Positions 6,279 to 10,863 of a DNA stretch of 10,863 bases are shown in pieces. The stretch covers positions 1 to 10,863 of the forward strand of contig JAQIDA010000276.1 in the NCBI GenBank assembly GCA_027858275.1, in the 5' to 3' direction. Under the pieces are notes generated by a model, which saw only the letters and a list, made by a program, of their open reading frames with translations, did no database searches and was not told where the DNA came from. The position numbers and the translations under genes are program-made. The stretch's first letter is position 1. Each line of letters begins with the position of its first letter. Origin of the DNA: Candidatus Kapaibacterium sp. (lineage in GTDB: Bacteria; Bacteroidota; Ignavibacteria; Kapaibacteriales; UBA2268).

Positions 6279-7115
6279 ATGAATATAACTAAAGTCAAGG
6301 CATTTGCCAAGATTAACCTTGGATTACAAATTTTGGGCACACGTCCGGACGGCTTTCATGAAATAAATACGATATTTGTGAGAACAAGTTTCTACGACGA
6401 ACTGTCATTCAAGCTAAGTGATTCATTATCAGTTAGATGTTCTGTTGATCTCGGCATTCCGCAGGAGAGCAATCTGGTATATAAGGCCGCGGATTTGCTT
6501 AGAAATCACGTTAATAATTCTTCTCTCGGAGCTGATATTTTTATTTCAAAGAACATTCCCTCGGGTGCAGGCTTAGGCGGAGGAAGTTCTGACGCCGCCT
6601 CCACTTTGCTGACTCTGCGTAAATTATGGAACGTAAAAATCAGTGACAAAGAACTTTCTAAGATTGCTTTGAGTCTCGGTTCAGATGTTCCATACTTTCT
6701 TCAATCCGGAGCAGCAATCGGTCTCGGACAAGGTGAAAAACTGGAATATTTTGACTACGCTCTCCCCTATACAACAGTTCTCATATTTCCCGGTATTCAT
6801 GTATCTACGGCGAAGGCTTATCAATCTCTAAACAGAGAAAACAAAGATTATCCGCTTATTGATTTTCGGGATATTCTGTTAAAATCTATTTGTAACAATA
6901 AATTTCTTGAAAATGGTATCATCAATGATTTTGAGGCGGCTGTTTTTAATTCTCATCCTGAATTAGCGGCAATCAAGCATCAATTATATGCCGACGGAGC
7001 TATTCTTTCATTGATGAGTGGCAGCGGTTCGACTATTTTTGGATTGTTTGAAGATCGATCGGCAGCGGTTGCGGCAACAAAATCTTTAAATGAATATGAC
7101 TCGTTTATTGGTTGA
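6279..7115 (+). CDS. ispE: 4-diphosphocytidyl-2-C-methyl-D-erythritol kinase
   Basis: A 278-residue GHMP-superfamily kinase of usual IspE length. It phosphorylates CDP-methylerythritol with ATP, the fourth enzyme of the MEP route to IPP and DMAPP, in the cytoplasm. Visible signatures are KAFAKINLGL (8-17, catalytic-site Lys11), RPDGFHEI (22-29), the ATP-binding loop PSGAGLGGGSSDAAS (94-108), the catalytic Asp136 in GSDVPYF, GLGQGEKL (148-155) and the C-terminal GSGSTIFG (248-255). The ATG is eight codons before the AKIN motif, as in homologues. The 31-bp gap to the divergent lipid-kinase-like gene means that its promoter probably lies within that gene's 5' end. There is no Shine-Dalgarno. It shows the organism uses the MEP pathway, not mevalonate. 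Confidence 0.95.
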   Translation: MNITKVKAFAKINLGLQILGTRPDGFHEINTIFVRTSFYDELSFKLSDSLSVRCSVDLGIPQESNLVYKAADLLRNHVNNSSLGADIFISKNIPSGAGLGGGSSDAASTLLTLRKLWNVKISDKELSKIALSLGSDVPYFLQSGAAIGLGQGEKLEYFDYALPYTTVLIFPGIHVSTAKAYQSLNRENKDYPLIDFRDILLKSICNNKFLENGIINDFEAAVFNSHPELAAIKHQLYADGAILSLMSGSGSTIFGLFEDRSAAVAATKSLNEYDSFIG

Positions 7116-7128
7116 TGCAATAGTGAAA

Positions 7129-7197
7129 TGAAATTAATTATAATCCTTTTATTTCTCATATTTTTACACGTTATTGGATGTTTAGTTTTCGGTTGAT
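7129..7197 (+). CDS. Possible 22-codon lipoprotein-signal-like small ORF
   Basis: ATG at 7129 opens a 22-codon frame ending TGA at 7197 in the gap between ispE and glgA. The peptide is MKLIIILLFLIFLHVIGC followed by LVFG. It resembles a complete lipoprotein signal sequence: a positive residue, a hydrophobic core and VIGC, which fits the lipobox pattern [LVI][ASTVI][GAS]C with Cys18. Only four residues follow the Cys. It could be a tiny lipopeptide, a leader or remnant of a longer lost gene, or chance in AT-rich DNA. No Shine-Dalgarno is seen. Confidence 0.2.
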
Positions 7198-7228
7198 TTG
7201 TTGAATCAAGATAGGTGTTAACGGAAAT

Positions 7229-8695
7229 ATGAATATACTCCTCGCATCAGCAGAATTGGCTCCTTTGGCTAAAGCCGGCGGAATGGCGGATGTGGCTGCT
7301 TACCTGCCGGAAGAATGGCAGAAGTCAGGACACAAAGCAATCGTAATTCTCCCGAAATACTATGATATTGACATCCATTCCTACGGATTCAGACCTACTC
7401 ACCTTGTGCTAAACGTCCCTATGGGAGATTGGACAGAGCATGGTTCTTTGTGGCAGGGAACAATTCCCGGGACTGATGTTCCTGTTTATCTCATCGAAAA
7501 TGATGATTATTTTACACGTCACGGTATATACGGAGACCCAAAAGAATTTGAGGATAATGACAAGCGTTTTATATTTTTCTGCCGGGCGATATTTGAGGCA
7601 GCAAAAGCATTGAATTTCAAGCCTGATATCATCCACGCTCACGATTATCATACTGCTTTCACGATGCCTATGCTCAGGTCTTGGTACAAGAACGATCCTT
7701 TCTTTGCTGATACTGCCGGAGTTTATACTATTCATAATTTGGCGTATCAGGGATGGTTCAAACCCGAAAAAGCTATGGAATATTCATCTTTCGGTATGGA
7801 AGAATTTTATGCCGGGTCATGGTTTGAGCACAGAGGAACAGTCAACGCCATGAAAATCGGAATAATGTTTGCCGACAAAATTACGACTGTCAGTCCTACT
7901 TATGCGGGTGAAATCCGTACTTCATACTTCAGTGAAGGAATGCAGGATGTTTTAAATCAACGCGGAAGCGATCTGATCGGTATTCTTAACGGTGTGGATT
8001 ACGATACTTGGAATCCTGAAAAAGATGATTTTTTATATTCGAAATATTCCCCTGATTATATTCAGGGAAAACTTGAGAACAAACGAAAATTTTTAGAGGG
8101 ACACGGACTCAATGAAAGTGACAATCTTGATCTGCCGCTTGTGGGCATTGTCTCAAGGCTGACAGAACAAAAGGGCATTGATATATTGATGCACAAACTC
8201 GAGGCATTTATCGCCGAGAATAAAATACGATTTGTGCTGCTGGGTAACGGTGATACTATGTATGAGGATTATTTCCGCTATCTGCGATGGAAATATCCCG
8301 GCAGAGCCTTGGTTCACCTTGGATATAATACTGAATTATCGCACAGAATCATCGCCTGTTCGGACTTTTTCCTGCTTCCGTCCCGATTTGAGCCTTGCGG
8401 TCTTACACAGATGTACGCGCTTAAGTACGGCACAATCCCGATTGTCCGACGCACGGGCGGCCTTGCCGATACTGTCAGAGAATATCGCTCTGACGCACAA
8501 ACCGGAAACGGCTTCGATTTTATTAATTATAATGCCAACGATATGGCTTACGCCATCAATCGTGCGCTCGGGATTTACAACAAAGCTCCGCATTGGGATC
8601 AGATCAGGCTGAATGCTATGAGTGAGGATTATTCAGCGGCTCGGTCAGCAGCTGAGTATTTGAAGGTGTTTGCTTGGGCCTTGGAGGAGAAGTAA
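7229..8695 (+). CDS. glgA: Glycogen/starch synthase, GT5 family
   Basis: A 488-residue retaining glycosyltransferase with two Rossmann domains, the normal length for bacterial GlgA. It adds glucose from ADP-glucose (UDP-glucose in some lineages) to the non-reducing end of alpha-1,4-glucan in the cytoplasm. The N-terminal domain starts MNILLASAELAPLAKAGGMA; Lys15 of KAGG (usually KTGG) contacts the nucleotide sugar. Then come HAHDYHTA (136-143), TIHNLAYQG (167-175), and ILNGVDYDTWNP (252-263) at the domain join. The C-terminal domain has VGIVSRLTEQKG (305-316), the FEPCGL nucleophile-region motif (387-392, Glu388) and RRTGGLADTV (407-416). All key residues are present. It lies 113 bp after ispE and may share its transcript. 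Its stop is 3 bp from the end of the convergent DUF2007 gene. Confidence 0.95.
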   Translation: MNILLASAELAPLAKAGGMADVAAYLPEEWQKSGHKAIVILPKYYDIDIHSYGFRPTHLVLNVPMGDWTEHGSLWQGTIPGTDVPVYLIENDDYFTRHGIYGDPKEFEDNDKRFIFFCRAIFEAAKALNFKPDIIHAHDYHTAFTMPMLRSWYKNDPFFADTAGVYTIHNLAYQGWFKPEKAMEYSSFGMEEFYAGSWFEHRGTVNAMKIGIMFADKITTVSPTYAGEIRTSYFSEGMQDVLNQRGSDLIGILNGVDYDTWNPEKDDFLYSKYSPDYIQGKLENKRKFLEGHGLNESDNLDLPLVGIVSRLTEQKGIDILMHKLEAFIAENKIRFVLLGNGDTMYEDYFRYLRWKYPGRALVHLGYNTELSHRIIACSDFFLLPSRFEPCGLTQMYALKYGTIPIVRRTGGLADTVREYRSDAQTGNGFDFINYNANDMAYAINRALGIYNKAPHWDQIRLNAMSEDYSAARSAAEYLKVFAWALEEK

Positions 8696-8698
8696 AAG

Positions 8699-9118
8699 TC
8701 ATTCCTCGCAAGAGAACTCAGCGCCGCATTTCTTGCATTTACCTACTGTTTTTGAACTTGAAGCAGGTATGAATAAAGCAAGACTGACAAGCACTCTTAA
8801 TTTGGCGAAAAACCCCTTGTATGATCTATAGTCATAAATTATATCCGTCGAACCGCATCTTCTGCACATAATTTCGTCGCCGTTGCTGTCAGTCAATTTT
8901 GCAGCGTCATAATCTTTGATTATTTCCAAAGCCAAATCTAAATCAGTTTCTGCTATTTGCAATTTTACTCCGCCGAACATATTATTCATGGTCATCGGAT
9001 ACATTGATGACATGTTTTCATCAAAGACAAAGCTCTCAATGCCTTCTGTTTCGAGAATTGTCTTTAGAATATGAGCATCAACAGAGTTAGTGAAAGTTTT
9101 TATTGTAATTAGTTTCAT
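8699..9118 (-). CDS. DUF2007-type protein fused to a C-terminal zinc ribbon
   Basis: A 139-residue protein. Residues 1-70 (MKLITIKTFTNSVDAHILKT..., then GGVKLQIAETDLDLALEII) match the DUF2007 pattern, a small ferredoxin-like domain annotated as putative signal transducing whose real function is not known. The C-terminal half has two Cys pairs, CRRC (85-88) and CKKC (128-131), which look like a zinc ribbon. Between them is a hydrophobic stretch, LRVLVSLALFIPA (107-119), long enough for a short or marginal membrane contact. The ATG at 9118 starts the DUF2007 strand directly. The gene ends 3 bp from glgA on the opposite strand. It lies 77 bp after the alpha/beta hydrolase gene and could be co-transcribed with it. 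Function not assigned. Confidence 0.78.
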   Translation of the reverse strand: MKLITIKTFTNSVDAHILKTILETEGIESFVFDENMSSMYPMTMNNMFGGVKLQIAETDLDLALEIIKDYDAAKLTDSNGDEIMCRRCGSTDIIYDYRSYKGFFAKLRVLVSLALFIPASSSKTVGKCKKCGAEFSCEE

Positions 9119-9195
9119 TAGTCTAATTCTTATGTTTGAACAGTCGTAGTTGATCGTTATCGGAAGTTATAGTTTTTAGGGAAGACTTCCAAAAA

Positions 9196-9822
9196 TTACA
9201 AGCGTGTATTTACTATTTCGCTTACCTCTTCGGCTCTGTCCACAATCATAAAATGTTCTCCTCCTTGAATCAATACCGTGTCAGCGTCTTTTGACGGAGG
9301 CATGATTTTATCTTTAGTACCGCTTATGTTCAAACAATTCTTGAGTCTTTCCTCATTTCCCCAATTTAATAATTCTCCGACAGCCCATTTAGCGAACTTC
9401 AAATCGAGATCATCAAGAATACTCTTCAATAATTCTCTGTTATCAGTTCCAAAAACGAATCCGGCGATTCCTATCGGCAAATTAAAAAGATTTTCAGGAA
9501 TTATTCGTGTCAGCTTGCTTTTGCCGAGAAGTCTATATAAACTTCGTAAATCAGTTTTGGTTTCTGCTGAGGAGATCAGAACCGTTAATTTTGGGTTCAA
9601 TATTTTACTAATCTCGGTCGCAATCAGACCGCCGAAACTCAATCCCATAATCGTAAATTCTTCTTCTTGGTTTATGCTCTCTGCCATTCGTAGGGCATAA
9701 TCCGCAATGCTTTCGCCGGCTTTTCGTTCGATCCAATCTATCGGAACTATTTCGCCTTTTAGATTCAAGTATTTGAATACTCGTTTGTCTGCTCCGAGTC
9801 CGGAAATTGCGTATACTTTCAT
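9196..9822 (-). CDS. Alpha/beta hydrolase
   Basis: A 208-residue, lid-poor alpha/beta hydrolase. The N-terminal strand and oxyanion loop read KVYAISGLGADKRVF (2-16). The nucleophile elbow is GLSFGG (60-65, Ser62), the acid is probably Asp171 in SGTKDKIMPP, and the general base is His190 in QGGEHFMIV, so the Ser-Asp-His triad is complete. There is no signal peptide, so it should be cytoplasmic. The substrate cannot be inferred; esterase or thioesterase activity would be usual for such proteins. The ATG at 9822 follows an A/C-rich leader ending CCCAACA with no Shine-Dalgarno, similar to the GH3 gene. It lies 60 bp after the unrecognised right-edge gene and 77 bp before the DUF2007 gene, on the same strand. 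Confidence 0.83.
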   Translation of the reverse strand: MKVYAISGLGADKRVFKYLNLKGEIVPIDWIERKAGESIADYALRMAESINQEEEFTIMGLSFGGLIATEISKILNPKLTVLISSAETKTDLRSLYRLLGKSKLTRIIPENLFNLPIGIAGFVFGTDNRELLKSILDDLDLKFAKWAVGELLNWGNEERLKNCLNISGTKDKIMPPSKDADTVLIQGGEHFMIVDRAEEVSEIVNTRL

Positions 9823-9882
9823 TGTTGGGTTTTGTGGTTGAACAATTTCTTTTTAGGGAATTTATGGGATTTTGGGCCGGGT

Positions 9883-10863
9883 CTAAATAGGATGATAATA
9901 CTGTTTGCTAAAGCGTTTTACAACCCAGTTCCCAACCTCTTTTTCAAATTTAACAATATAATAGCCAAAATATTTTTTCACATACACATCAGCTTTTGTA
10001 AGCTCTGAATTCAGATTAATAGCGATATGCATTACTGATTGAATATATTCATATCCGCCATACCAGGGCTGAATTAATTGGATGCATTGTCTAAAAAATT
10101 GAACCCTTTGTTCAGTATCATTTTCTTCATTTGGAAACGGAGCAATATCTTCAAAGGGTTTATTTGGGTCCATAAAGTGTTTGATCGTGTTCGTCAGTGT
10201 TTCATTGCAATATATAACCTTGTTATTATTATATTCAACAGCCGGAGCAAAATCTAATATTTTGATTTTAGATAGAGTATAAATATAGGATGTTTTTCCG
10301 GGACTGTCCTGTCGCATACCATAGTATTGTGCCGGCTTTTTGGTTGTTGAATCCATTATTGCTATCCTAATATCATTTTGCAACAATAAATACATAACAT
10401 TAGAAGACAATTCTTTATTCATGTTTTGAGTTAAGGTACTATCATGACCCGAGGTTAGACATTCTTTTAATTTCTCATTTTTAAAAAATAATTGAAAAAT
10501 ATCATATGCATCTCGTTCAATTTGGGTTTTCCTTTTTACAACTTCATCCGGAACGGGTTTGGATTCTGATGCCCATGCATTAAAAAAAATATCAAGCATA
10601 GCCTTAGAGTTATTCCGATATGCATATTCTAAATATGAATAAGATTTAATGGTTCTTAAATACTCTTCCTTGTTTTCAATCCTTAAACTATCTAAAATAT
10701 GACTGTTAATTAAACCGAAATCGTAACTGTAATCTTTGGATGGTGTCGCCTCGATTGTTATAAATTTGTATGATTGAATCAGTTCACGAAAACGCAAATA
10801 GTGCTTTTGGTTTTCAGCATGATCTCTTGTTATTAGAGCAAATGTAATGAAATAATCCGATTC
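9883..10863 (-). CDS. Unrecognised protein, N-terminus beyond the right edge
   Basis: The reading frame ending TAG at 9883 stays open to the window edge, giving at least 326 residues. A TTG at 10797 could serve as a start, but the 22 codons before it also form an uninterrupted protein-like stretch (it includes YFITFALITRDHAENQ), so I treat the gene as 5'-partial. I recognise no family. The protein is charged and rich in Tyr, Asn and Lys. It has no membrane helix in the visible part, a helical-looking first half, and a C-terminus (TKADVYVKKYFGYYIVKF, then WVVKRFSKQYY) that suggests strands of a small beta-rich fold, vaguely NTF2-like. By hand count of sample lines its G+C is roughly 23-38 per cent, lower than in glgA or rmlB, which may mean transfer or weak constraint. 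Confidence 0.65.
   Translation of the reverse strand, partial: ESDYFITFALITRDHAENQKHYLRFRELIQSYKFITIEATPSKDYSYDFGLINSHILDSLRIENKEEYLRTIKSYSYLEYAYRNNSKAMLDIFFNAWASESKPVPDEVVKRKTQIERDAYDIFQLFFKNEKLKECLTSGHDSTLTQNMNKELSSNVMYLLLQNDIRIAIMDSTTKKPAQYYGMRQDSPGKTSYIYTLSKIKILDFAPAVEYNNNKVIYCNETLTNTIKHFMDPNKPFEDIAPFPNEENDTEQRVQFFRQCIQLIQPWYGGYEYIQSVMHIAINLNSELTKADVYVKKYFGYYIVKFEKEVGNWVVKRFSKQYYHPI

Noticed and set aside
9173..9195. TTTTT-AGGGAAG-A-CTTCC-AAAAA symmetry just after the alpha/beta hydrolase stop
   Set aside because: The stem is only five pairs around a one-base loop, and the T-run is on the wrong side for a terminator in either direction.
9278..9700. A 140-codon plus-strand frame opposite the alpha/beta hydrolase
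   Set aside because: The minus strand encodes a complete Ser-Asp-His triad in family order, so the plus-strand frame is a shadow.
10795..10797. TTG as the true start of the right-edge gene
   Set aside because: The frame continues without a stop for 22 more codons to the window edge and stays protein-like, so a start beyond the window is more likely.

Overview
The window reads as a piece of a chromosome from a Bacteroidota-related bacterium (FCB group; Ignavibacteria- or Kapabacteria-like is my best guess). The reasons are the moderate-to-low G+C, start codons that mostly lack Shine-Dalgarno sequences and are preceded by A-rich leaders, one promoter resembling the Bacteroidota TTTG / TAnnTTTG type, and intergenic GCCCTGAAAGGGC palindromes of a kind I associate with such genomes. 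That placement is inference. I see no phage, integrase, transposase, CRISPR array, tRNA or rRNA.

Layout. Positions 1-6247 hold genes on the minus strand. Read in the direction of transcription, they are: a DGK1/SEC59/VTE5-type CTP-dependent lipid kinase (6247-5597), a small membrane-anchored protein of unknown function (5551-4916), a threonine-aldolase-like protein (4905-3874), a 463-bp gene-free stretch with palindromic repeats, a hotdog thioesterase (3410-2940), a family 3 glycoside hydrolase (2872-1289), rmlB (1212-205) and the first 43 codons of a wecB-type UDP-GlcNAc 2-epimerase (129-1). Two genes lie on the plus strand: ispE (6279-7115) and glgA (7229-8695). Positions 8699-10863 return to the minus strand with a DUF2007/zinc-ribbon protein, an alpha/beta hydrolase and an unrecognised AT-rich gene that runs off the right edge.

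How they fit together. rmlB and wecB both make activated sugars for surface polysaccharide and probably belong to a larger cell-envelope cluster to the left. The cytoplasmic GH3 enzyme could release amino sugars from envelope turnover products. ispE (MEP isoprenoid pathway) starts 31 bp from a divergent kinase of the polyprenol/phytol/diacylglycerol family, which suggests an isoprenoid or lipid-carrier theme. glgA makes storage glucan. The rest is ordinary housekeeping or unknown.

The observations most worth a second look are three. The threonine-aldolase-like protein has Asn where the PLP-binding Lys belongs (residue 199), while the other recognisable active-site residues are kept. A composite palindromic repeat occurs twice as an inverted pair between 3552 and 3736. 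The right-edge gene has unusual base composition and no recognised family. I found no convincing new multi-gene system.
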